Assembly: GCA_051747265.1 (NCBI GenBank)
Contig: JBNJFY010000005.1
Coordinates: 62,001 to 126,000 of the forward strand
Length of the DNA stretch: 64,000 bases
DNA from: JBNJFY01 sp051747265
Lineage (GTDB): Bacteria > Bacteroidota > Rhodothermia > Balneolales > Balneolaceae
Reading direction: 5' to 3'
Position numbers and translations under genes: made by a program. Shown piece by piece: positions 27,049 to 36,635 of the stretch; the stretch's first letter is position 1; every line of letters begins with the position of its first letter. The notes beneath the pieces are model-generated. The model made no database searches, had not been told where the DNA came from, and saw nothing but the letters and a program-made list of their open reading frames with translations.

Positions 27049-27681
27049 TTAGAGAGATAGATTCCCATTTCTATTCCCATGCAATCCAATTAGCCGATTT
27101 CCCGTGGATTGATCCGCTTCAATAGAGAAGGAGTCTTCCAAGCCGACAATTTTCTTCAGTTGTATCGCTTCTGCCGCTTTTTTATCCAAAGGGTAGAAAG
27201 CGCCCCCGGGCTCACTATGCATGAAGAAATCGCCCTGTTTTGCTCCGCAGTGGGTACAGTGGTTCATGAAAACCTTGCGATCTTGCTGTTTGGAGTAATC
27301 CATGTGATAGGTGGGATAATGCTTTTGTACTAATCGATAAATGGGCTTGGGCAGGAGAGTGACATTATGATAAACGGTCAGGTACTCCAGAAAGTCATTG
27401 ATCTCGTGCATGGCCGATGAAGCAACACAAAATACCGAAGTGAACTTATTGCACTTATAGCATGATTTCGAGTTGGTCAACAGGTACACCCAAGCCACGC
27501 CCGGACCCACTGTGATCTCCTCTGGAGGCAACCATTGCTCAAAGTCATCCGGATTCAGATGAGAAGGAACATACCACGATTTGATATTCGGATCCCAGTA
27601 GGCCCCTTTGGCTTTGGCTTCGTCCTTTTCATCAAAGGGGACATCTAGCAGATAATCTTCTTTTTCATTGTATAATTGCAT
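27049..27681 (-). CDS. DUF5710-domain protein with zinc-finger-like cysteines
   Basis: 210 residues. The N-terminus carries the DUF5710 pattern, LDVPFDEKDEAKAKGAYWDP then SWYVPSHLNPDDFEQWLP, a motif also found in conjugative primases and DNA-processing proteins. The rest has a Cys pair CYKCNK with a more distant Cys, and a second knuckle HCTHCGAKQGDFF, so it likely binds zinc. It starts 10 bp downstream of the RDD gene and is co-transcribed with it. The molecular role is unknown. Confidence 0.7.
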   Translation of the reverse strand: MQLYNEKEDYLLDVPFDEKDEAKAKGAYWDPNIKSWYVPSHLNPDDFEQWLPPEEITVGPGVAWVYLLTNSKSCYKCNKFTSVFCVASSAMHEINDFLEYLTVYHNVTLLPKPIYRLVQKHYPTYHMDYSKQQDRKVFMNHCTHCGAKQGDFFMHSEPGGAFYPLDKKAAEAIQLKKIVGLEDSFSIEADQSTGNRLIGLHGNRNGNLSL

Positions 27682-27691
27682 ACGGTGTGAA

Positions 27692-28750
27692 TCAGTCAGA
27701 TTCTCGGGGTGAGGATGGTTTTTTGAGATCTATTACCACGGTTCCGGCGATTTTATCGTGGATGGCTTGTCGGTTGGGATCCCAATAGGATTGGGCGAAT
27801 CCCAGCAGGCCGGTAGCAAGACCAGCTGCATATCCAGCAAAACGCTCAAAACTATGCCAGAGGGTTAACGGTTTTCCATTGAGTCGAACCACGCGAATAT
27901 TCATCAACCGCTTGCCCGGGGTTTGACCGCTCCAGAAGGCCAGAGCCAGAGTAAAGTAGATTCCGATCCAGCCGATGCTTAATCCAAAATCAGAAGCTAA
28001 TGTCTGCAAGGTGGTTAAAAAGCTGGGGTTATTCAGTTGCTGCTGTAATAGCTGGTAGTCTTCCTGTAACTCATCGATGCGCTCGTTCAAGAACTGGTTT
28101 TCGGCTATGGTTTTACCGGCGATAGCTGCTTGGGCTAAGGGTTTGGTTCGAGCAATGGCCACCGAATCTTGCTGTTGCTCCGCATACAGGTAATCGTTCA
28201 AATAGGCCAATCGCTGATCGTGGCTTAACGTGTCGGCGTTGTTTAGGATTTCCGAACGTTTATCCGCCCATTTTTTCAGACGTTTAATAACCTCCTCCAT
28301 ATTTTCGTCATCTTCCAACTTCTCCAGATCATCCACATCCTCAATGTTTGTAGTGGCTATCAATTTTCCGAATTGCGCCCAATTCACCTGGGTAGAATCC
28401 GTATTATCATCGGATAGGATAGCTTGCCAACGAGCCATTTTCTGATTTTCCAGAATGGATACGGTGGTCAAAAATAAAATAAATGCCCCGGTAAAGGCCG
28501 CGCTGTAACGCAAAAAGCGACGCCAGCGGGAGGCGGAGGGTTTACGGACCATCAACCAGTAAAATACTACGCCTACTGCCAACCCTAGCGATAGGGAACC
28601 CAATTGAGTAAACACCGCTGCTATAAACAGATCAATGAGTAAGGCAAGCAACCGCCGAGAAGGAGTAGCCAGTGCTTTGCCCATTAACGAACGATCGATC
28701 TCAAAGGCAAACTCGGTGATATAACTCTTGGTCTCCTTGGAATGTCGCAT
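27692..28750 (-). CDS. RDD-family membrane protein with large soluble insert
   Basis: About 352 residues. RDD hallmarks are split along the chain. ATPSRRLLALLIDLF starts the first helix near residue 30, further helices run to about 105, and GQTPGKRLMNIRVVRLNGKP follows the helix around 250-275. The ending ...IHDKIAGTVVIDL is also characteristic. Between them lies about 140 residues of charged, helical, partly coiled-coil sequence (e.g. DDLEKLEDDENMEEVIKRL), not part of the normal RDD fold. The ATG at 28750 is preferred to the TTG at 28765. It is in an operon with the DUF5710 gene. Transport or assembly function unknown. Confidence 0.8.
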   Translation of the reverse strand: MRHSKETKSYITEFAFEIDRSLMGKALATPSRRLLALLIDLFIAAVFTQLGSLSLGLAVGVVFYWLMVRKPSASRWRRFLRYSAAFTGAFILFLTTVSILENQKMARWQAILSDDNTDSTQVNWAQFGKLIATTNIEDVDDLEKLEDDENMEEVIKRLKKWADKRSEILNNADTLSHDQRLAYLNDYLYAEQQQDSVAIARTKPLAQAAIAGKTIAENQFLNERIDELQEDYQLLQQQLNNPSFLTTLQTLASDFGLSIGWIGIYFTLALAFWSGQTPGKRLMNIRVVRLNGKPLTLWHSFERFAGYAAGLATGLLGFAQSYWDPNRQAIHDKIAGTVVIDLKKPSSPRESD

Positions 28751-28839
28751 AGAAAATTCCCGCAATTTAGTAGTCGTACCTAATATACAATACCAGTCTA
28801 ATTCTACACTACTGGGAAAGTCAAAGCGCTCACCTGTTT

Positions 28840-30243
28840 TTAAAATTCAGCAAATGGAGTGCTCATGGAACGAATTAAATTAATCCGAATACTGGCCGTT
28901 AAGTTAAGATATTTATCTACCGTTAATTTGTTTCCGAAATCATCTACCACTTCAACCGAATTGTCGATGCCTGAGGCATAATTGAAGGCCAGGCGAAAAC
29001 TGATGTTATCTTCAATGAAAAAATTTAACGTACTATTAAGCATCAAAGCTTTAGCCGTACCCCCGGATGCAATGGCTTGGGCCGAACTTAGATTTAAATG
29101 GGTATAACTGAGTGCGTTATTCCACAACAACCGATCCGTTAAATCATACATGAAAAATCCGCGCAGCGTAAACTGTTTAAAATCCTTTTCTGTTAATTCT
29201 TCTTGCTTGCCGATCGTAACGTTTGCGTAGATACCGGTTTGGGTGTTCAGGTCGGCATTGGTGTAGCCTTCAAACGTTCCCGAAATGGCCGTTAGCGTTG
29301 CTTCCTGGGTGGTTCCACTCTCTATTTCAAAGTCATTTGAAAAAATTTCATCACCATAAACGGTTTTTTTTTGGGATTCATACTTAATATCCAGAGAGGC
29401 GCGGTAACCCACCTTGCGAGTGCCTATCTGTTCTTGGATGGTTTCCGAAAGGAAGAGTACTTCATACGGAGATAGCCCATCTTTCATAACGCTGGTTTGA
29501 TCGAATAGGTCACTAAAGAATTGTTTGTCGGGCCGATCAAAAATGGAATTGTATCCCGAATAGGTAGCAAAGACTTCACTCACGTTTTGCACTTGGTCTG
29601 AATTCAATCCCGAATAGCCCAAAGCTCGGTAACGCTCGCTGAATCGTAAGGCACGTATTACCGGCGTGACATTGCGAATTTTACCATAACCGATACCTCC
29701 GGATAAAGCCAGGTTAGTGTTCTTGATTTTATCGGCAGATATGTTATTCGGATAGGGGTAAGGGTCGGTATCTTTGATAATTTCATGATTATAATTTACA
29801 TCAAACCCAAAGTTAACTTTCTCATCTATATAATAGAGTCCATTGGCTAATATTTGCGCGACAGTCATAGACTGCTTAAGGGAATTATCGCGTTGGTCAT
29901 CATTGTACCGATTGCCACTGGTGGATAAGGATGCCCGTCCGTCAAACATCCAGGTTTCGCTCTCTATCATATAGTTGAATTGAGGCGCAAACCGATAGGC
30001 TAAGTTGGAACTATTCTCAGTGAAAGTATTTTGGGAACCCTTTAACTTCTCACCATTCGTCGACCCATCAATAATCAAATTATAACTGCTCCACTGGGGT
30101 AGGCGGTAATCAGTGAGTGCCCGAACCGAAATAGAATCACTGATTCCTACCGTAGTTTGAGCGTACAAAGTGGTTGTAGATGATAATAAGAGTAGTGTTA
30201 TTACTAAAAATGTTGCCATCCCCAATCGTTTAATCCAATGCAT
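28840..30243 (-). CDS. putative outer-membrane beta-barrel protein, 467 residues
   Basis: Unrecognised secreted protein. A signal peptide (hydrophobic 10-25, cleavage near LYAQ) is followed by many amphipathic strands with aromatic girdle residues (YMIESETWMFDGRASLS, TLRGFFMYDLTDRLLWNNAL). The C-terminus ends STPFAEF with a final Phe, as in barrels inserted by BamA. An internal segment of about 150-330 is less strand-like and may be periplasmic. There is no plug or TonB box, so a TonB-dependent receptor is unlikely. Monocistronic as far as can be seen. Confidence 0.6.
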   Translation of the reverse strand: MHWIKRLGMATFLVITLLLLSSTTTLYAQTTVGISDSISVRALTDYRLPQWSSYNLIIDGSTNGEKLKGSQNTFTENSSNLAYRFAPQFNYMIESETWMFDGRASLSTSGNRYNDDQRDNSLKQSMTVAQILANGLYYIDEKVNFGFDVNYNHEIIKDTDPYPYPNNISADKIKNTNLALSGGIGYGKIRNVTPVIRALRFSERYRALGYSGLNSDQVQNVSEVFATYSGYNSIFDRPDKQFFSDLFDQTSVMKDGLSPYEVLFLSETIQEQIGTRKVGYRASLDIKYESQKKTVYGDEIFSNDFEIESGTTQEATLTAISGTFEGYTNADLNTQTGIYANVTIGKQEELTEKDFKQFTLRGFFMYDLTDRLLWNNALSYTHLNLSSAQAIASGGTAKALMLNSTLNFFIEDNISFRLAFNYASGIDNSVEVVDDFGNKLTVDKYLNLTASIRINLIRSMSTPFAEF

Positions 30244-30437
30244 ATCCCGTATCTTTTTTTATGATATTCCGATTTGAAAAGGGTTAAAAAGTTGACCTAT
30301 GGTACTGAGTACGTTTGAGTTATGCAACTTCGATCAGGCGATCCAGGTGGGAGGGAATTTGTAGAAAGGATTGAGCAGTTTGTACCGTAAGTTCGATAGT
30401 AATAGATTTCTGCGACTAGTAATAGAGAGAAAGCCGT

Positions 30438-30459
30438 CAACCTATCACGGGATAGGTTG
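30438..30459. repeat. short inverted repeat in a gene-free gap
   Basis: A 9-bp stem, CAACCTATC (30438-30446) and GATAGGTTG (30451-30459), with a 4-base loop and no T-run. It lies in the 292-bp gap (30244-30535) upstream of the 467-residue barrel gene, which holds no credible coding frame. It could be an operator or leader hairpin, but nothing proves it. Confidence 0.4.
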
Positions 30460-30535
30460 GCCATTCTACGTTTAAATGACAGGTAGTATGGCGAAGCATG
30501 CTCTCGAATACAATGGTTGCGCAACCCAAAAATAT

Positions 30536-30964
30536 TTAATTGAACCGAACCGGAAAGGCGAACACCGTTTTAACTTTCTCGCCGTTCAGCTCTCCGGGAT
30601 TAAATTGAAATTGCTTAATCGCTTGCACCCCTTTTTCTTCGCAAGGTTCATGGGTTGGGCGTTTAAAATGGACATCCATCACTTGGCCCTGTTCATCGAT
30701 GATCGCCATCATCAGCAGTTGATCTTTTTTAGTGCAGGGTGTTTGGCGGATAACCTTATGCAGATGTTTCATCATGGTCGTATTACCACCAATAGCTTCG
30801 GGAAATTTATCAGGTACCGAATAGACATCGGTGTAACCATATTTCTCATTCCACTTCCATAGCGTACCCTCAGAGGGAACTTGAGTAGAAGAGGGGCTGG
30901 ATTGCCGCGTGGAACTGCAGGCGGATAGTAACAGTGCAAAAAGCAATGCCATTGTAAGTCGCAT
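30536..30964 (-). CDS. lipoprotein with TonB C-terminal-like domain
   Basis: 142 residues. The lipobox LLSACSS (Cys16) is followed by a Ser/Thr/Gln linker. The remaining 90 residues follow the TonB_C fold pattern: FPEAIGGNTTMMKHLHKVIRQ, LMMAIIDEQGQVMDVHFKRP, AIKQFQFNPGELNGEKVKT and VFAFPVRFN. The lack of a transmembrane anchor and Pro-rich linker makes it a stand-alone domain, not an energy-coupling TonB. Such domains bind partners in the periplasm. Its partner is unknown. Confidence 0.75.
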   Translation of the reverse strand: MRLTMALLFALLLSACSSTRQSSPSSTQVPSEGTLWKWNEKYGYTDVYSVPDKFPEAIGGNTTMMKHLHKVIRQTPCTKKDQLLMMAIIDEQGQVMDVHFKRPTHEPCEEKGVQAIKQFQFNPGELNGEKVKTVFAFPVRFN

Positions 30965-31517
30965 AAGCGCAGTGGTTTTCTAAAATTCTATTTGATTTAG
31001 GTAATCAATGGTACGAGTAACCTTTAAATATAGCCAGTGCCAATTTATGAGTGGCTACAGGGTGAGTAATAGAGTGCCAAAGATTGGCTTAGATTATCAA
31101 CACGATACAGTGCTTGAACCCATATTTTTAAATTATGCAGCTAGCCAACCACAATTATTGGGCTTGCGCAGTTCCGCAGAGGGAAAGGAGCGGCAGTCAA
31201 CAAATTGCAGGAAATTCAGCGTGAAACCCAGATCAATCTGGTTTGAATATTTTCGCTGGTACGCCATGGAGTATTACGATAAATGTTATACAATACATCA
31301 AATGATATGGGTGCCTAGGGGATGAACACAGATGTGCAAACTTAAACCACACAACAGCTTAGAAGATCTCTTATAATAAAATCTGAGTATGGTTAGATAT
31401 TTATAAGGGCAAAGCGATCATTATTGATCCACTGTGTGATATGTTAGATTTGAATGCTAAATCAATGTACCGACATCAGATTCCAGTCAGGGTTTCACGT
31501 CGAGAGGGCAACATAAG
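30965..31517. other. intergenic region with degenerate repeat
   Basis: Gap of about 550 bp between divergent genes. It contains GCAGTTCCGCAGAGGGAAAG at about 31169, which matches GAGTCCCGCAGAGGGAAAGG at about 36382, so a shared dispersed repeat is present. A 105-codon open frame at 31008-31325 has no coding signature. The promoter of the downstream kinase gene must lie here but was not identified. Confidence 0.5.
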
Positions 31518-34175
31518 ATGAGTGAGAACAACAGCTATTTAGATCTCTTTACAAAACTTGATTTTCCATTAATTGAGTTGGATCAACATTTTAAGGTGCA
31601 GCGAGCTAATAAAGCCGCTCAACAACTGCTGAGTATGGGTGCGCAACCGGAGCAGGCGGTTTCAATTTTTGATATTGATCCGCTTGATCTGGATAAAAAA
31701 CGAGTGCGCGAGGTGCTTTTAAATGAAGAAGGCCCATATACGTTTATTTGCTCCATCAGGGATCAATTTTATACCATGAAATGGATAAATATGGATAGTT
31801 CGGGGAGTTCCCGGAAGAAGAAGCGTTATGTTATCCATATCTATCATAATGATCCTACCGGAATAGAACGCCAACAGTTAGAACTGGCTTTTCGGGCTGC
31901 TCAAGTGGGAACCTGGCAGCATAATCTCCAAAATGACATCGTAACCTTTGATGAACAGTCTGCCCAGCATTTTGGGTTTGACGACCGAAGCGTCCCTTTT
32001 CAGAAAATTATTGATAGAACACATCCTGAAGATTTGCCGGGTATCCAAAAAATGAAAGAGCAAACCATTGATAAGGGCATACAGCAACAATTTCAGTTAG
32101 AATACCGAATTCGCGAGCAGAAAAGCACCTATAAGTGGATATCTATACATGCCGAGGTAACTACGTTGCCCGGACCAGAACCCCAAAAACGATATGTTTA
32201 TGGAACCAGCCAGGATGTAACCGATCGTAAAGAACAGGAACTGGAGCTAAAACGCATACAGCACACTTATGAAACGATTAGCGAAATTCACCATGCGTTA
32301 AGTACAAAACAAGGAGAGCAGCAACTTCTGGATGCCGTCTGCAAAATTGCCGTACAAACCGGTGCCTATAAAATGGCCTGGATCGGTAAACTGGATAAAA
32401 ATAATATGATTGTTCAACCGGTTGCTTATGCCGGAAATGTGGGCAACTATCTCGATAATATTGATATAGATCTATCCGATCCCGAAAAAAGCAAGGGGCC
32501 CACCGGCATAGCTATCACCGAGCAACATCCGGATATTTCACGCAATATTATCAGCGATCAACGTATGCGACCTTGGGTAGAGGAAGCGCAAGAACATGGA
32601 TATCACTCTTCAGCGGCTATTCCCATTATTATCGATGGGGAGTCGTGGGGAGCCCTTAATTTGTACGCGGCGGCTCCGGAAGCCTTTAATGAGAAAGAGT
32701 TACAAATTCTCATTGAGCTAGTTAATGATTTGGCTTTCGGAATTCGCTCCAATCAATTGGAAAAGGAACGACTGAACTCTATCGCTAAATTAAATGAGAG
32801 CCGGGAACGCCTTCGATTATTAATTAACACTTCACCTCTGGGGATGGTTGTTTATCAGAACGATCAAATCATATTTGCTAATCCAGCTTTTGTGGAACAG
32901 GTGGATGGGCAGAGCGGGGATAGGTTAGATGGCCATAATTTTAAGACTTTTCTGAATGAAGATGCGCATGCAGAACTGAAAAATGCTATCCAGCAGATCT
33001 ATAGTGGGTACCGGAAGAAGGTTGTTTTTGAAACGCAAATGAGCACATTTGAGAATAATCATATCTATGCCCGAATAACCATTACTCCGTACACCTATCA
33101 GGATAAAGACGCGGTACAACTAGTTGTTGAAGATGAAACAGAACGCAAACAGGCCGAACGAGAAATAAAACGCATTTATAAAGGCATTCAGCAAAGTCCA
33201 GCGGTGGTGGTGATTACCGACACTGAGGGTAACATCGAATATGTTAACCCGCAATTTGAAGCGGTGACCGGGTACAGCGCGGAGGAAGTAATAGGTAAGA
33301 ATCCTAAGCTACTTCAAGCTGGTCAGATTCCGATAGATACCAATATCGATATGTGGAAAACCATTTCGTCGGGGGAAACCTGGTCGGGGGAATTTATCAA
33401 CCAGCGAAAAAATGGTGAGGGGTATTATTTTGCGGCCACGATCTCACCAGTGGAAAATGAACGGGGTAAGATCGAAAACTATATCGCAGTGGGGGAAGAT
33501 GTTACGCTTAGCAAAAAACAAGAGCGAAAAATTAAACAAGCACTCGAAGAAAAAACCATCCTGTTGAAGGAGGTTCACCATCGGGTTAAAAATAATTTGG
33601 CGGTGATATCCGGCTTATTGGAATTGCAGATATTGAACGCGCCGGAAGTGTCTGATCAGCTGCGCATCAGTCAACAACGCATTCAATCTATAGCCAAAGT
33701 ACATGAATTACTATATCAGGCAGAGTCATTTACGCATATTGACATGCAATTGTATCTGGAGGAGATCTCTAATTTGGATATGACCGCCTTATCCGAGCGA
33801 GAGCAGCCAATTGAACTTGATATGGATATCGGATCCGTGGAAATAGATATCACGGAAGCGGTTCCGATGGGACTTATTATTAATGAATTGATGACCAACT
33901 CTTATAAACATGCTTTTGAACAGGTGGAAAACCCATGCATTTATGTGTCCATAAATCGGAATGAGGCGGGAATGATTACGTTTGAATATCGGGACAATGG
34001 AAAGGGGCTCGGAAAAAATTATTCCTTTGAGGAGTTGGGGGGCGAATCCAGTCTGGGAATTGAATTAATCCAAATATTGATCGATCAGCTGAATGGGCAA
34101 CAGATCCGACTTTATACTAAAGAGAGTTTTCATTTGAGCTTCCAGTTTAAAAGCGGTAACCCTCTAAATAGTTAG
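31518..34175 (+). CDS. multi-PAS/GAF sensor kinase, HisKA_2 type
   Basis: Soluble kinase of 885 residues with an N-terminal PAS (about 8-115), a PAS_3 with FRAAQVGTWQHNLQ and THPEDL (about 122-240), a GAF domain (about 250-415; YKMAWIGKLD ... GALNLYAAAP), and PAS domains at about 425-545 (SPLGMVVYQNDQIIFANPAF) and 550-675 (AVVVITDTEGNIEYVNPQFE). It ends with the HisKA_2 phospho-acceptor EVHHRVKNNLAVISGLLELQ (His687/688) and an ATPase domain (LIINELMTNSYKHAFE, DNGKGLG). HisKA_2 kinases often signal to unusual or stand-alone regulators. No regulator is adjacent. No transmembrane helix is present, so sensing is cytoplasmic. Confidence 0.93.
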   Translation: MSENNSYLDLFTKLDFPLIELDQHFKVQRANKAAQQLLSMGAQPEQAVSIFDIDPLDLDKKRVREVLLNEEGPYTFICSIRDQFYTMKWINMDSSGSSRKKKRYVIHIYHNDPTGIERQQLELAFRAAQVGTWQHNLQNDIVTFDEQSAQHFGFDDRSVPFQKIIDRTHPEDLPGIQKMKEQTIDKGIQQQFQLEYRIREQKSTYKWISIHAEVTTLPGPEPQKRYVYGTSQDVTDRKEQELELKRIQHTYETISEIHHALSTKQGEQQLLDAVCKIAVQTGAYKMAWIGKLDKNNMIVQPVAYAGNVGNYLDNIDIDLSDPEKSKGPTGIAITEQHPDISRNIISDQRMRPWVEEAQEHGYHSSAAIPIIIDGESWGALNLYAAAPEAFNEKELQILIELVNDLAFGIRSNQLEKERLNSIAKLNESRERLRLLINTSPLGMVVYQNDQIIFANPAFVEQVDGQSGDRLDGHNFKTFLNEDAHAELKNAIQQIYSGYRKKVVFETQMSTFENNHIYARITITPYTYQDKDAVQLVVEDETERKQAEREIKRIYKGIQQSPAVVVITDTEGNIEYVNPQFEAVTGYSAEEVIGKNPKLLQAGQIPIDTNIDMWKTISSGETWSGEFINQRKNGEGYYFAATISPVENERGKIENYIAVGEDVTLSKKQERKIKQALEEKTILLKEVHHRVKNNLAVISGLLELQILNAPEVSDQLRISQQRIQSIAKVHELLYQAESFTHIDMQLYLEEISNLDMTALSEREQPIELDMDIGSVEIDITEAVPMGLIINELMTNSYKHAFEQVENPCIYVSINRNEAGMITFEYRDNGKGLGKNYSFEELGGESSLGIELIQILIDQLNGQQIRLYTKESFHLSFQFKSGNPLNS

Positions 34176-34514
34176 CCGATTCCTACACTAATATGCAATA
34201 TGCAGCATTTCGCTGCTTCCTGTGTATGTTCAGCGTATTTTGTGGTGATTAAGGCTGCTTAGAGCTTGTATTTTAGTTCTAGGTTGAAAACTTCCAGTAG
34301 CCCTAGAACATGAATCCATAATTTTATTGAGATATGATGGCTGGTAATCCGGTACTCTGCAAAACGCTGCGCGAATCAGCGATAACGATACCGATACTGT
34401 TCATCGACATAAGGTGGTTGCATCTGGAGGCGTTCCTAGTAGCAGGGACTCATGAACACTTTGGGCTATTACAACGGCCCAAGGTACATTTGTCAGGAAT
34501 CTACCGTTACAATC
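34176..34514. other. intergenic region with degenerate CTCTGC-type repeat
   Basis: Gene-free 339 bp between convergent genes. Bases about 34355-34395 read ACTCTGCAAAACGCTGCGCG then AATCAGCGATAACG, matching the right half of the repeat at 36345-36474 and a weaker copy at about 35735-35785. No terminator hairpin was found. Confidence 0.5.
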
Positions 34515-35195
34515 CTAACTTAATATGAAATCCACGGCCATTTCGGCATGTAATTCGGTGGTGGCAAGCAGGGGAATATCGTAGTCGGTTCCTTCAAATA
34601 AAATGGGCAGTTCCGTGCATCCCAGGATGATTCCTTCCGCTCCTTTACTTCTCAGCAAATTCATCTGTTCCCCAAAGAATTCTTTGGCTTCCTGTGAAAA
34701 AATACCCTGTGTCAGTTCTTGGGAAACAAAATAGTGGGCTTGGTCCAAGTATTGTGGATCAGGGATAATGGTTTCAATGGAGAACTTATCTTCTAAAATA
34801 TCCGGAATAAAACGGCCCGTCATGGTTGGCTTATTACCAAGAAGACCTAGCGATTGTAATCCATATTTTGAGGCCTCATTTCCAGTGGCCTCGGCTATAT
34901 GAAGAATTGGGATATCGATTTTGGGATATACATACGGATAAGCCATGTGCGGAGTATTGGCGCAAATTATGATTGCTTCAGCACCGGCTTGCTGTAACTT
35001 TTTGGATACATCAAGGTATTTAGCATTAATCTTCTGTTTGTTCTGCTCCCGCATCAACTCAATATTAATACTATGGATGATGAGTGGGGGATTGCCCTGA
35101 GTGCCAATCCGTGCCCCCACCGTTTCATTTATGAGTTTATAGTATTCGATTGTCGAGTGCCAGGAGGTGCCTCCGATCATACCCAATGTTTTCAT
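34515..35195 (-). CDS. aspartate/glutamate racemase family protein
   Basis: PLP-independent two-cysteine racemase of about 226 residues. The N-terminal MIGGTSWHSTIEYYKLINE is the hallmark of the YgeA/aspartate racemase group. The first catalytic Cys is in IICANTPHMAYP and the second in IILGCTELPILF. It may supply D-Asp or D-Glu for cell-wall peptides, or act on a related amino acid. The ATG at 35195 (MKTLGMIGG) is preferred to the TTG at 35219. Transcribed alone. Confidence 0.9.
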   Translation of the reverse strand: MKTLGMIGGTSWHSTIEYYKLINETVGARIGTQGNPPLIIHSINIELMREQNKQKINAKYLDVSKKLQQAGAEAIIICANTPHMAYPYVYPKIDIPILHIAEATGNEASKYGLQSLGLLGNKPTMTGRFIPDILEDKFSIETIIPDPQYLDQAHYFVSQELTQGIFSQEAKEFFGEQMNLLRSKGAEGIILGCTELPILFEGTDYDIPLLATTELHAEMAVDFILS

Positions 35196-35368
35196 ACCAA
35201 TAACCGATTTAATGATCAATTTACAGGATTCTGTACGACGCGTGCGGATAGTGTAACGAGGGTTAAATAAAACAAGCTAGTTGTGTTGATCAACTTCAAT
35301 ATCACAACCCTGAAAGGCTTTAACTAAGGATTGTAAATAGGGTGCTAAAAGGTTATTGCGTAAAAACC

Positions 35369-35617
35369 TTACCGGCTGGGGAGTAGCGCTTCTTTTTGCT
35401 GCTTGGATAACTGTTTGATTTCGTACTCGCGTTTGCAGGCCTGAGATTGATTGTCCAACTCCTCAACATATACCAATTTCTGGGGAGGATGTGCCCGCAA
35501 ATACTTAGCTCCCTTTCCCTCCACATGCTGATGCCAACGCCGGATGACATGATTGGTGCATCCCGTATAAAGGTTACCGTTAATACAGCGGATAATATAG
35601 ACGTACCAAGTTTTCAT
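35369..35617 (-). CDS. GIY-YIG nuclease superfamily protein
   Basis: UPF0213/YhbQ-type single-domain protein of 82 residues. The motif appears as WYVYIIRC...GNLYTGCTN, followed by the conserved Arg and His in VIRRWHQHVEGKGAKY and the Glu in ACKREYEIKQLSKQQK. The ATG at 35617 (MKTWYVYI) is chosen, because the longer frame to 35668 adds residues outside the domain. Homologues have been linked to DNA repair, but the biological role is unsettled. Confidence 0.9.
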   Translation of the reverse strand: MKTWYVYIIRCINGNLYTGCTNHVIRRWHQHVEGKGAKYLRAHPPQKLVYVEELDNQSQACKREYEIKQLSKQQKEALLPSR

Positions 35618-35848
35618 AAGGAACTTTGGCAAAGGGTATTGGCTGAAGTTTGCACTACCATGGTACAATTTATCACAGAGTCTCGCTAATCAGTCTGTAC
35701 ACAGTCGGGGGGGACTGTGAACAATTTAAACTCCGTGAAACATTGCCTAAAACTATGCGCGACTCAGCTAGAAACAATTATCCGGAATCCGTCTTTGAAT
35801 CAACCTTTACCAATGAGCGGCAACAGCAAGGCCATAAATTCTGACTTG

Positions 35849-36193
35849 CTACCCCAACCATCCTTGCCACTTGGCCAGGGTATAAATAATTCCCAAGAAA
35901 TATAGACTGCCAAATAGTTCTTTGTTATACCGGGCTAGCCACTCAGGAAGATAGATATCGAAATTATCCTTTCGATTTTCAGTATAGCGGGCGGCGATGG
36001 GGGTGAGTGGACAGCTCCATTTGTTGACTACCAGGATGAGCACTTCAATAAAAACAACCACACAAAGTAGAGCGGCAATCGTAATATCACCCATCCATGC
36101 ATAAAGTGGAATAGCCAGGATACAACCGGCAAAAAATGCCCAGACAATGGTATGAATGATCTTAATTGCCCGTAAGTAAGAATGAGCGTTCAT
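35849..36193 (-). CDS. small integral membrane protein, DUF2784-like
   Basis: 114 residues with helices at about 10-30, 36-56 and a third near the C-terminus (LFGSLYFLGIIYTLAKW). The short segment NKWSCPLTPIAARYTEN resembles the CPLT motif of DUF2784 membrane proteins, but the match is from memory. No partner gene adjoins. Function unknown. Confidence 0.6.
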   Translation of the reverse strand: MNAHSYLRAIKIIHTIVWAFFAGCILAIPLYAWMGDITIAALLCVVVFIEVLILVVNKWSCPLTPIAARYTENRKDNFDIYLPEWLARYNKELFGSLYFLGIIYTLAKWQGWLG

Positions 36194-36600
36194 CAGAGAT
36201 ATGGACAGAAACTATGAGAAAGTGTGGCTTTGCAAGTATAACGAACGAGTGCTAACTCCGTGTGCATTTATTAGTAAAAAGTAGATTAATAGCGGGGAAG
36301 ATGCCAGAGCCACTAGATGGGTAAGTGCTGCTCAACATGTGCCCTGAGGGGACCAGTTCTCGCAGAGTATCGCCGATGAACCGCGGAGTCCCGCAGAGGG
36401 AAAGGATCCAGTCAAAATACTCTGCGAAACACTGCGCACAACTCTGCGCAACTCAGCGAGAACGTTCCTGGTTCCGTTGTCGTGGTGTTGTATTACGAGG
36501 GGGAAGATTCGCACAAGCGGACGCTTGCGCTAGTGGGGGGAAGATGCACAAGAAGATGCCAGACACACTACTTGGGAAACTACCTTTGCACTTACCCCAC
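36194..36600. repeat. gene-free stretch with CTCTGCGAAAC-type dispersed repeat
   Basis: Bases about 36345-36474 form an imperfect inverted repeat. The left end is AGTTCTCGCAGAGT, the right end is ACTCAGCGAGAACG, with CCGCGGAGTCCCGCAGAGGG and ACTCTGCGAAACACTGCGCA inside. Weaker relatives sit at 31169, 34355 and 35735. Two GGGGAAGATGC-type phrases flank the element, and a small hairpin (ACAAGCGGACGCTTGC) is near 36512. The open frames here are low-complexity by-products of the repeat. Confidence 0.6.
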
Positions 36601-36635
36601 AGGATAAAATCACGACATTAAAAAACAAATCCACC

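Noticed and set aside
30297..30524. 75-codon minus-strand frame
   Set aside because: No ribosome site, no pattern, and it spans a hairpin.
31008..31325. 105-codon plus-strand frame
   Set aside because: Contains part of a dispersed repeat, has no ribosome site and shows no protein-like pattern.
36325..36621. 98-codon frame rich in Arg and Cys
   Set aside because: It is read through the CTCTGCGAAAC-type repeat; codon use is repeat-driven.
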